Origin: CAVVSD01 sp963757125
GTDB lineage: Bacteria; Actinomycetota; Thermoleophilia; Solirubrobacterales; Solirubrobacteraceae
Length of the DNA: 64,000 nucleotides
Assembly (NCBI GenBank): GCA_963757125.1
Contig: CAVWQP010000009.1
Coordinates: 1-64,000 of the forward strand
Direction: 5' to 3'
Below are positions 55,246 through 62,982 of the stretch, piece by piece. Each line of letters opens with the position of its first letter. The first letter of the stretch is position 1. A model generated the notes under the pieces. That model saw only the letters and a list, made by a program, of their open reading frames with translations, was not told the origin of the DNA and ran no database searches. The position numbers were made by a program, and so were the translations under genes.

Positions 55246-56325
55246 ATGTCCGCCGTCCAGCCCGCCCCCGCCCTCGACCCCGACAAGCTCAACGCGTTCG
55301 TCTTCCGCGCCGTCGAGGAGGTCGGGGCCACGCTCAACGCCGCGCTCGTCGTCATGGGCGACAAGCTCGGCCTCTACCGCGCCATGGCGGGCGCGGGGCC
55401 GCTCGATCCCGGCGAGCTCGCCGCCGCGACCGGCGTGGCGGAGCGCTACGCCCGCGAGTGGCTCAACAACCAGGCGGCCGGCGGCTACGTCGAGTACGAC
55501 CCCGGCAGCGGCCGGTACACGCTCCCGCCCGAGCAGGCGGTCGCGATGACGGACGCCGACAGCCCCGCCTACCTCCCCGGCGTCTTCCAGATCGCCCTCG
55601 GGGCGGTGTCCGACTCGCCCCGCATCACCGAGGCCGCGAGGTCCGGCGCGGGCGTGGGCTGGCACGAGCACTCCCACGACGTGTTCGAGGGCTGCGAGCG
55701 GTTCTTCCGGCCCGGCTACCACGCGAGCCTCGTCCCGGCCTGGCTGCCCGCCCTCGACGGCGTGGTCGGCAAGCTCGAAGCGGGCGGGGCCGTCGCCGAC
55801 ATCGGCTGCGGGCATGGCGCCTCGACGATCCTCATGGCGCAGTCGTTCCCCACCGCCACGTTCACCGGCTCGGACTACCACGCGGGCTCGATCGAGACCG
55901 CGCGCGACCGCGCCCGCGAGGCCGGCGTGGGCGACCGGGTCGACTTCCGGGCGACGACGGCCGCCGACCACCCGGGCAGCGGCTACGACCTGATCACGAT
56001 GTTCGACTGCCTGCACGACATGGGCGACCCCGTCGGCGCCGCCCGCCACGTGCGCGAGATCGTCGCGCCGGACGGCACGTGGATGATCGTCGAGCCCGCC
56101 GCCGGCGACCGCGTGGAGGACAACCTCAACCCGGTCGGGCGCGCGTACTACGGGTTCTCGACGCTGCTGTGCACCCCGGCGTCGCTGTCGCAGGAGGTCG
56201 GGCTGGCCCTGGGCGCCCAGGCCGGCGAGGCGCGCATCCGCGACGTCGTCGAGGCGGGCGGGTTCACGCGCTTCCGCCGGGTCGCCGAGACGCCGTTCAA
56301 CCACGTGTACGAGGCGCGCCCGTAG
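55246..56325 (+). CDS. Rv2258c-like SAM methyltransferase with winged-helix front
   Basis: 359 aa. Residues 10-95 form a winged-helix-like dimerisation part (LDPGELAAATGVAERYAREW, NNQAAGGYVEYDPGSGRYTL) as in the Rv2258c/O-methyltransferase group. Core: GGAVADIGCGHGASTILMAQ (motif I), FTGSDYHAGSIETARDRARE, YDLITMFDCLHDMGDPVGAA. The second domain ends NHVYEARP. Probably methylates a small molecule. Divergent from the LuxR ATPase, 17 bp before the fusion gene. Ribosome site GGAGGT lies 4-9 bases before ATG. Confidence 0.9.
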   Translation: MSAVQPAPALDPDKLNAFVFRAVEEVGATLNAALVVMGDKLGLYRAMAGAGPLDPGELAAATGVAERYAREWLNNQAAGGYVEYDPGSGRYTLPPEQAVAMTDADSPAYLPGVFQIALGAVSDSPRITEAARSGAGVGWHEHSHDVFEGCERFFRPGYHASLVPAWLPALDGVVGKLEAGGAVADIGCGHGASTILMAQSFPTATFTGSDYHAGSIETARDRAREAGVGDRVDFRATTAADHPGSGYDLITMFDCLHDMGDPVGAARHVREIVAPDGTWMIVEPAAGDRVEDNLNPVGRAYYGFSTLLCTPASLSQEVGLALGAQAGEARIRDVVEAGGFTRFRRVAETPFNHVYEARP

Positions 56326-56342
56326 CCGGTTAGGGTCGGCGG

Positions 56343-58424
56343 GTGGGGCGGACGGACACCGGGACGCCGGCGCGCACGCCGGACGCCGAGGGGCACCTCG
56401 AGCGCGACGGCGTGCGCATCTGGTGGGAGTCCTACGGCAGCGGCGAGCCGGTCGTGCTGCTGCTGCCGTCCTGGACGATCGTGCACTCGCGCGTGTGGAA
56501 GCTCCAGATCCCCTACCTGGCGCGCCACGCGCGCGTCGTGACGTTCGACGCCCGCGGCAGCGGCCTGTCCGACGCGCCCGCCGACCCGCGCGCGTATGCC
56601 GACCCCGAGACGATCGCCGACGCGGTCGCGATCCTCGATCACCTCGGCGTCGGCGCGGTCGTCGCCGTCGGGCTCTCGCGCGGCGCCCGCTACGCGCTCG
56701 AGCTCGCGGCGACCCACCCCGACCGGGTGCGGTCGGTGGTCGCGCTCGGCCCCGCGGTGCCGCACCTGACCGACGAGCCGGCGTGGCGCGATCGCGGCTG
56801 GGACAAGGACGACCCCGAGTACTGGCAGCGGGACTTCCGGGGCTTCCTGGAGTTCTTCTTCGCACAGGGGCTCCCCGAGCCGCACTCGACGAAGGCGCTC
56901 GAGGACGGCGTCGCGTGGGGGCTGGACACCACGCCGGAGCTCCTCGCGATGACCCGCGGCGAGCAGGGCGTCGCGGACCGCGAGGAGGCGGAGGCGCTGT
57001 GCCGCGCGGTGCGCTGCCCCGTCGTGGTGGTCCAGGGGAGCGCGGACGAGATGGTGCCCGCGGAGCGCGGCGCCCGCGTGGCCGAGCTCACCGGCGGCCG
57101 GCTCGTCCTCCTCGAGGACTCGGGGCATCTCACGAACGTCCGCGACCCGGTCGGGGTGAACCTCCTCCTGCGCGACGTCGCCTGCGGGCCCAGCCTGCCC
57201 GCGCGGTGGACGCGGCCGGCGTCCCGGCCGCGACGGGCGCTCGTCGTCTCGTCCCCGATCGGGCTGGGGCACGCCTGGCGCGACGTGCGGATCGCCGACG
57301 AGCTGCGCCGCCGCGTGCCGGGCCTGGTCGTCGAGTGGCTCGCGCAGGAGCCGGTGACGTCGCTGCTGGAGGCGCGCGGCGAGACGATCCACCCGGCGAG
57401 CGCCGCGCTCGCCTCCGAGGCCGGCCACATCGACGCGGAGAGCGGCGAGCACCGCCTGAACGCGTTCGAGGCGATCCGCCGGATGGACGAGATCCTCTGC
57501 GCGAACTTCATGCTGTTCGCCGACGTCGTGCGCGACACGCGCTACGACCTCTGGATCGGCGACGAGGCGTGGGAGCTCGACGTCTTCCTGCACGAGAACC
57601 CTGAGCTGAAGACCGCGCCGTTCGCGTGGCTCACCGACTTCGTCGGCTGGCTGCCCATGCCGGCGGGCGGGGAGCGGGAGGCCGCGCTGTGCGCGGAGGA
57701 GAACGCCGCGATGATCGACCGCGTCGAGCGGGCGCCGCGTGTGCGCGACGTCGCGCTGTACCTCGGGGAACCCGGCGACCTGGTCGATGCGTCGCTTGGG
57801 CCGGGGCTCCCGTCGGTCCGGGCGTGGACCGAGGCCCATCTGCAGCCGGTCGGGTACGTGACCGCGCCGCGAGGGGGAGACCGCGCCGCCGAGGGCTGGG
57901 CCGAGGACGACGTCGTGTGCCTCGTCGCCGTCGGCGGATCGGGGACCGGCGGCGCGCTGCTGCGGCGCGCGGCGGCCGCGCTGCCGGCGCTCCGGGCGCG
58001 GATCCCGCGGCTGCGCATGGTCGCCCTGGCGGGCCCGCGGCTCGATCCCGGCCTGCTGCCGGACGCCGACGGGCTCGAGGTCCGCGGCTACGTCCACGAG
58101 GCCCATCGCCTCGCCGCCGCCTGCGACGTCGCGCTCGTCCAGGGCGGCCTGGCGACGACGATGGAGCTCGTCGCCGCGGGCCGACCGTTCGTCAGCGTCC
58201 CCCTCGACGACCACTTCGAGCAGCAGGTCCACGTGCGCCACCGCCTCGACCGCCACGGCGCGCGGGCGTGGCTGCCGTGGGCGCAGGCGACGCCGGACGC
58301 GCTCGCCGACGCGGTCGCCGCGGCGTGGACGTCCGGTGCGCGCTACCGGCCGGTGCCCGACGCCGGCGTGGCGCGGGCGGCGGACGCGCTCGCCGGGCTG
58401 CTGGTCGCCACCGTCAGGGGGTAG
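56343..58424 (+). CDS. Alpha/beta hydrolase-glycosyltransferase fusion protein
   Basis: 693 aa with two complete halves. Residues 20-285: alpha/beta hydrolase with Ser112 in VGLSRGARYALELA, Asp235 in GSADEMVPAERG and His262 in EDSGHLTNVRDP, so a full triad. Residues 297-693: GT1/GT28-type GT-B enzyme; ALVVSSPIGLGHAWRDVRIA starts it (glycine-rich acceptor loop with GLGH), and VQGGLATTMELVAAGRPFVS then VPLDDHFEQQVHVRHRL is the nucleotide-sugar site as in MurG/UGTs. The linker is short (about 12 residues). A combined activity on one glycosylated or esterified compound is likely but unproven. Confidence 0.85.
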   Translation: MGRTDTGTPARTPDAEGHLERDGVRIWWESYGSGEPVVLLLPSWTIVHSRVWKLQIPYLARHARVVTFDARGSGLSDAPADPRAYADPETIADAVAILDHLGVGAVVAVGLSRGARYALELAATHPDRVRSVVALGPAVPHLTDEPAWRDRGWDKDDPEYWQRDFRGFLEFFFAQGLPEPHSTKALEDGVAWGLDTTPELLAMTRGEQGVADREEAEALCRAVRCPVVVVQGSADEMVPAERGARVAELTGGRLVLLEDSGHLTNVRDPVGVNLLLRDVACGPSLPARWTRPASRPRRALVVSSPIGLGHAWRDVRIADELRRRVPGLVVEWLAQEPVTSLLEARGETIHPASAALASEAGHIDAESGEHRLNAFEAIRRMDEILCANFMLFADVVRDTRYDLWIGDEAWELDVFLHENPELKTAPFAWLTDFVGWLPMPAGGEREAALCAEENAAMIDRVERAPRVRDVALYLGEPGDLVDASLGPGLPSVRAWTEAHLQPVGYVTAPRGGDRAAEGWAEDDVVCLVAVGGSGTGGALLRRAAAALPALRARIPRLRMVALAGPRLDPGLLPDADGLEVRGYVHEAHRLAAACDVALVQGGLATTMELVAAGRPFVSVPLDDHFEQQVHVRHRLDRHGARAWLPWAQATPDALADAVAAAWTSGARYRPVPDAGVARAADALAGLLVATVRG

Positions 58425-58433
58425 AACTGCGCC

Positions 58434-58727
58434 ATGAGCCCGCAACCCAAGAAGGCCGCCGGCGACACGCCGGCCGGGATGGAGGAGCTCGCCGAGCAGG
58501 TCCGCCAGCTCAACGAGCAGATCATCGAGGCGAGCAAGCGCTCGGGCGAGACCTACCTGCAGAGCTACCAGCAGCTCCTGAAGACGGTGGCGGACGTGCA
58601 GGAGGAGGCCGGCAAGTCGAGCCCCTGGGACTGGGTCACGACGATGGCGACGGCCCAGGCGAACTTCACGCGCGACATCGCCGAGGCCTACGCCGCCGCG
58701 GGCCGCCGCCTGCAGGGCGGCGAGTAG
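58434..58727 (+). CDS. Small helical phasin-like protein
   Basis: 97 aa, all helix: two amphipathic segments, QVRQLNEQIIEASKRSGETY and LQSYQQLLKTVADVQEEAGK, then WDWVTTMATAQANFTRDIAE with YAAAGRRL. The WVTTMATAQANFTRDIAEAY stretch is like the phasin-type granule or cell-division-associated helices seen near PHA genes. It lies 9 bp after the fusion gene. Function uncertain; a PHA-granule role would link it to 20-23 kb. Confidence 0.65.
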   Translation: MSPQPKKAAGDTPAGMEELAEQVRQLNEQIIEASKRSGETYLQSYQQLLKTVADVQEEAGKSSPWDWVTTMATAQANFTRDIAEAYAAAGRRLQGGE

Positions 58728-58731
58728 CCCG

Positions 58732-59289
58732 CTAGGTGTAGTTCCAGCCGAGCAGCGCGCGCACCCCGCGCTGCCGGCCCAGCACGCAGATCGCCGCCGT
58801 GCCCAGCCACAGGCGGGCGCCGAACGCGGGCGGCTGCTCGACCCAGCGCGCGCCGAGCACGCGCAGCAGGTGCCCGTGGGCGACGAGGCACACGTCGCCC
58901 TTCGCTGCGGCCGCGCGGGCGATCACGCGGTCGGCCCGGGCCGCGACGTCGTCGGGCGACTCGCCCTCGGGGACACCCTGGCTCCAGAGGTCCCAGTCCG
59001 GGCGGTCGACGCGGATCTCCTTCGTCGTGCGGCCCTCGTAGGCCCCGTAGTCCCACTCCATGAGGTCGTCGTCGAGCTCGGGCTGAAGCCCCGCGATCTT
59101 CGCGGTCTCCGTGGCGCGCACCAGCGGGCTGCTGAGCACGAGCGCGAACGTGCGCCCGGCGAGACGCTCCGCGGCCTTCCTCGCGTGCTCGCGGCCGTCG
59201 TCGGTCAACGGGATGTCGGTGCGTCCCGTGTGCTTGCCCGCCTTGGACCACTCGGTCTCGGCGTGGCGGAGGAGGACGATCTCAGCCAC
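58732..59289 (-). CDS. Histidine phosphatase (phosphoglycerate-mutase-like)
   Basis: 185 aa. Active site VLLRHAETEWS with catalytic His in RHG-type RHA, Glu in LMEWDYGAYEGRTTKE and second His in CLVAHGHLLRVL. Broad-specificity phosphatases of the branch. It is the last gene of the pentose-phosphate operon; GTG 59289 overlaps pgl by 8 bp. Substrate unknown, possibly a sugar phosphate. Confidence 0.92.
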   Translation of the reverse strand: MAEIVLLRHAETEWSKAGKHTGRTDIPLTDDGREHARKAAERLAGRTFALVLSSPLVRATETAKIAGLQPELDDDLMEWDYGAYEGRTTKEIRVDRPDWDLWSQGVPEGESPDDVAARADRVIARAAAAKGDVCLVAHGHLLRVLGARWVEQPPAFGARLWLGTAAICVLGRQRGVRALLGWNYT

Positions 59290-59983
59290 GTGCGGCCGCC
59301 GGATCGCAGACGATCTCGTCGAGCCCGTCGCCGAGCCGGCCCGTCGGGATCGACGTGTCCCCGGCGCGCACCTTGGCGAGCGCGTCGGCCTTGTCCTCGC
59401 CCGTGACGAGCAGCAGCGTGAAGCGCGCGCGGCGCAGCACCGGCATCGTCAGCGAGATGCGCTCCGGCGGCGGCTTGGGGCTGTCCCGTACGCCGATGAC
59501 CGGAGCGGCCTCGGATTCCGCCTCCGGATGTCCGGGGAACAGCGACGCGGTGTGACCGTCGGGACCCATGCCGAGGAGGATCATGTCGAACATCGGCTTC
59601 TCACCCATCGCTCGCACGACGTCGCAGCCGTAGATCCACGCCGCGTCCTCGGGGCCGAGGTCGCCGCGCACGTGGTGCAGGTGGGGGCCGTCCTGCGCGC
59701 GCAGCCGGTCCAGCAGCGTCTCGTGGAGCATCAGCGTGTTGGACTCCGGGTCGTCCTCGGGGACGCAGCGCTCGTCCGCGAGCCAGAGGTGCACCTGCCC
59801 CCAGCTGCCCTGCATGTCCGCGAGCAGCTCGTACGCGCGCCGCGGCGTCGAGCCGCCGGACAGCGCGATGTGGACGTCGGCCGACCGCGTGCGGGCGTCG
59901 TTGATGTGGTTGGCCATCACGTCCGCGGCGCGCCTGGCGACGGCCTCGCCGTCGGGCGCGACGGTCACGACCGGTCTGGTCAC
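59282..59983 (-). CDS. pgl: 6-phosphogluconolactonase
   Basis: 233 aa, DevB/Pgl type. VHIALSGGSTPRRAYELLAD, VHLWLADERCVPEDDPESN and MILLGMGPDGHTASLFPGHPE are the three SugP-binding signatures; RISLTMPVLRRARFTLLLVTG closes it. Hydrolyses 6-phosphogluconolactone after Zwf. GTG 59983 overlaps the GH15 stop (GTGA). Order zwf-opcA-GH15-pgl is coherent for the oxidative pentose phosphate pathway. Confidence 0.95.
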   Translation of the reverse strand: MTRPVVTVAPDGEAVARRAADVMANHINDARTRSADVHIALSGGSTPRRAYELLADMQGSWGQVHLWLADERCVPEDDPESNTLMLHETLLDRLRAQDGPHLHHVRGDLGPEDAAWIYGCDVVRAMGEKPMFDMILLGMGPDGHTASLFPGHPEAESEAAPVIGVRDSPKPPPERISLTMPVLRRARFTLLLVTGEDKADALAKVRAGDTSIPTGRLGDGLDEIVCDPAAARG

Positions 59984-61917
59984 GACGCCTCCTCTGCAGC
60001 GGTTCCCGGGTCCTCGAGCACCGTGAGCGGCGCCTGGTTCGCGGCGAGCTCGGAGTCGGCGCGGATGACGTGCATGACGGCGTTGATGAGCGCGAGGTGC
60101 GTGAACGCCTGCGGGAAGTTCCCGAGGTGGCGTCCGGAGCGCGGGTCGATCTCCTCCGCGTAGAGCAGCAGCGGGCTCGCGAAGCTCAGCATCCGCTCGC
60201 ACAGCTCGCGCGCCAGCGACGACTCGCCGATCTCGGCGAGCGCGCTGACCAGCCAGAAGGAGCAGATCGCGAAGGTCCCCTCCTCGCCGGCCAGGCCGTC
60301 GTCGGTCTCCTCGGTCTTGTAGCGCAGCACGAGGCCGTCGACGGTCAGCTCGTCGGAGATCGCCATGACGGTCGCGCGGATGCGCGAGTCCTCGGGCGGC
60401 AGGAACCGCACGAGCGGCAGCAGCAGGAGCGAGGCGTCGAGCGCGGTGGTCTCGTAGTGCTGCACGAAGACGCCGCGCTCGTCGACGCCGTGCTCGAGGA
60501 CGTCGGCGTGGATCTCGTCCGCGGCGGCCTGCCAGCGCTCGGCCTGCTCGGGCTCCTCGCGCATGCGCGCCAGGCGCGCCCCGCGGTCGCAGGCGACCCA
60601 GCACATGACCTTCGAGGAGGTGAAGTGCTTGGGCTCGCCGCGCACCTCCCAGATCCCGCGGTCCGGCTCGCGCCAGTGCGTGATCGCCATCTCGACCTGC
60701 TTGCAGAGGATCGGCCAGAAGCGGTCCGGCAGGCCGTCCCGCGACTTCGTGTGCAGGTAGAACGAGTCGAGGATCGTCCCCCAGACGTCGTGCTGGCGGT
60801 GCGCGTACGCGCCGTTGCCGATCCTCACCGGCTTGGCGCCCTCGTAGCCGTCGAGGTGGTCGAGCACCGACTCCTCGAGCAGCCGCTCGCCCCCGATGCC
60901 GTACATGATCTGGAGGTCGTGGTCGCCGCCGGCGACGTCGGCGATGAAGTAGAAGAAGTCGTTGGCCTCCCAGTCGAAGCCGAGGGTGTAGAGGCCCCAG
61001 AGCATGAACGTGGAGTCGCGGATCCACGAGTAGCGGTAGTCCCAGTTGCGCTCGCCGCGAGGCGTCTCGGGCAGGGACGTGGTGGCCGCTGCGACCATCG
61101 CGCCCGTCGGCGCGTACGACAGCCCCTTGAGGGTCAGCGCCGAGCGCTGCAGGAACGGCCGCCAGGGGTGGTCGGGGAAGTCGCCGTGCGCGAGCCACTC
61201 GTGCCAGTAGTCCGCGGTGCGCACGACGCGCTTGTAGGCCTCGTCGTAGTCCTGGGGCGCCTGCGCGTTGTTCCACGTCAGCGCGCAGTACGCGGTGTCG
61301 CCGTCGCGCATCGTCCGCCGCGCGCGGGCGCGGGACGCCTCGAAGCCGAGGTTCAGGTCGGTGGTGAGGACGATCTCGACGTCGCTGCCCTCGGACGTCG
61401 CCCGCCCGGCGTTGTAGCCGGCGCCGGTGTAGTCCCAGGTCACCTGCTGCGTGCCGTAGCCGAGCACCGGCTCGCACTCCAGGTGCATCTCCACCGTCCC
61501 GTTGACGCAGCGCATCGTCCGCAGGAGGACGTGCTCGGCGTCGTAGTCGGTGGGGGAGCGCCGGTGGGTCTTCGAGCGGTCCTGGGTGTGGCGCCACGGG
61601 CCCACGAGGAGGACGTCGCGGACGATGATCCAGCCGGTCTTCGTGCCCCAGGTCGTCTCGAGGATGTTCGTGCCGGGGACGTAGCGGCGGCCGTTGGGGA
61701 CCTTGTGGTCCAGGGGCGCCAGGAGGAACCCGCCGGCCTCGCGGTCGAGCATCGCGCCGAACACGCTCGCCCCGTCGAAGCGGGGCAGGCACATCCACTC
61801 GATGTTGCCGCTCGGCGCGACGAGCGCGCACGTCTCGCAATCCGACAGGAACGCGTAGTCCGCGATCGGCGGGAACGGCGAGCCGCCCTGCATCACCTCG
61901 CCGGTGATCTGCCTCAT
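59980..61917 (-). CDS. GH15 glucoamylase/trehalase-like enzyme
   Basis: 645 aa. (alpha/alpha)6 barrel of family 15 with an N-terminal beta domain (SCETCALVAPSGNIEWMCLP, RFDGASVFGAMLDREAGGFL). Catalytic Glu pair: GIWEVRGEPKHFTSSKVMCW (Glu in RGEP) and GLAGEEGTFAICSFWLVSAL. WDYRYSWIRDSTFMLWGLY matches actinobacterial GH15 trehalases and glucoamylases. No signal peptide, so it acts inside the cell, likely on trehalose or maltooligosaccharide, feeding glucose (via glucokinase) to the pathway. ATG overlaps the opcA stop (ATGA). Confidence 0.93.
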   Translation of the reverse strand: MRQITGEVMQGGSPFPPIADYAFLSDCETCALVAPSGNIEWMCLPRFDGASVFGAMLDREAGGFLLAPLDHKVPNGRRYVPGTNILETTWGTKTGWIIVRDVLLVGPWRHTQDRSKTHRRSPTDYDAEHVLLRTMRCVNGTVEMHLECEPVLGYGTQQVTWDYTGAGYNAGRATSEGSDVEIVLTTDLNLGFEASRARARRTMRDGDTAYCALTWNNAQAPQDYDEAYKRVVRTADYWHEWLAHGDFPDHPWRPFLQRSALTLKGLSYAPTGAMVAAATTSLPETPRGERNWDYRYSWIRDSTFMLWGLYTLGFDWEANDFFYFIADVAGGDHDLQIMYGIGGERLLEESVLDHLDGYEGAKPVRIGNGAYAHRQHDVWGTILDSFYLHTKSRDGLPDRFWPILCKQVEMAITHWREPDRGIWEVRGEPKHFTSSKVMCWVACDRGARLARMREEPEQAERWQAAADEIHADVLEHGVDERGVFVQHYETTALDASLLLLPLVRFLPPEDSRIRATVMAISDELTVDGLVLRYKTEETDDGLAGEEGTFAICSFWLVSALAEIGESSLARELCERMLSFASPLLLYAEEIDPRSGRHLGNFPQAFTHLALINAVMHVIRADSELAANQAPLTVLEDPGTAAEEAS

Positions 61918-62982
61918 GCCAGCTCCCTCGCCGCGGTCAGGGCGTCGTCGAAGGTGGGGTCGCGCACGAGCGCCTGGCGCAGCCCCTCCCCGAGGATCCC
62001 GGGTTCGCCGCGCGACGCGCCCGAGGACCGTCCAGGTCCGCTGCGTGCCGTCGCGCTCCGTCCGTCTGGCGGTGAGCCCGCCGGTCCCGCGCTCCAGGGA
62101 CACCCCGGTCCCCGACGCGGTCCTGATGTCGATGCCGGCGAGGCCGGGCACCTGCATCTGCGCGGTGGTCTGCAGCTCGATCTCGACCTCCCCGCGCCGT
62201 GCCCGCGCGCGGCCGCGCATCGTGCCCTGGCGCGACGTCAGCGCGCCGGGGCGCCAGCCGAGGCGCGCGGTCATCCAGCCGAGCAGGAGGAGGCCGGAGA
62301 CCTCCGAGCCCTCGCGGATCTGCGCGGTCACCGACGAGATCGTGCCGAGCTCGGGACGGCGGTTCGGCGGGTCGAACGCACCCGCGATGCGCTCGCGCCA
62401 CGGCGTCGTGCGCAGCCAGGCGAGGTCGACGACGTAGGCCCGCGCCGCGAGCTGGCAGACGCGCTCGAGCGCGGCGCGCGGGTCGGGGTCGTCGACGGAG
62501 TCCAGGAGCACGACCTGGGCGATCGACAGGAGCGCGTCGACGGCCTCGGGGTGCCCGTGCGGCGACCAGATGACCGTCGGCACGTCGGTGACGACGAGCG
62601 GGTCGACGATCCGGTCGAGGTGCTTGAGGTGCTCGGGGCCGACGTTGACGACGATCGTCTCGCGCATGAGCGCGAACTCGCCCTGCTCCGGCGTGCCGGT
62701 GGTCGCGATGTTCGCCGTCGCGTCGAGCGTCGTGCGGTCGGGCTCGTACGCGCAGACGATCGTGCGCGACGCGTGGAAGCGCCCGATTCCGCGCAGGCGG
62801 TTGGCGATCTCGCCGCTCCACTCGCGATCGACGATGCAGACGAGGTTCAGCGCACGCGCGACGACGAACCCGGAGCTCTCCGCGTGTCGCTCCGAGATGA
62901 GGTCGCGCATCGCCTCCTCGATCGCCGACGGCGTCGTGTCGCGCTCGCTCCAGACGTTGTCGGTGCGCTCGGCGATCGCCAT
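61914..62982 (-). CDS. opcA: Glucose-6-phosphate dehydrogenase assembly protein OpcA, one frameshift
   Basis: About 355 aa after correction. OpcA needs to pair with Zwf for activity in actinobacteria and cyanobacteria. Signatures: ARALNLVCIVDREWSGEIAN, MRETIVVNVGPEHLKHLDRI, IVDPLVVTDVPTVIWSPHGH and LERVCQLAARAYVVDLAWLR. The frame shifts near 62025 in a GGG run (TWTVLG, then SRGEPGILGEGLRQALVRDP) and ends DALTAARELA. The span is 1069 bp, a codon multiple plus one. ATG 62982 shares its last base with the zwf stop (TGATG). Confidence 0.9.
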
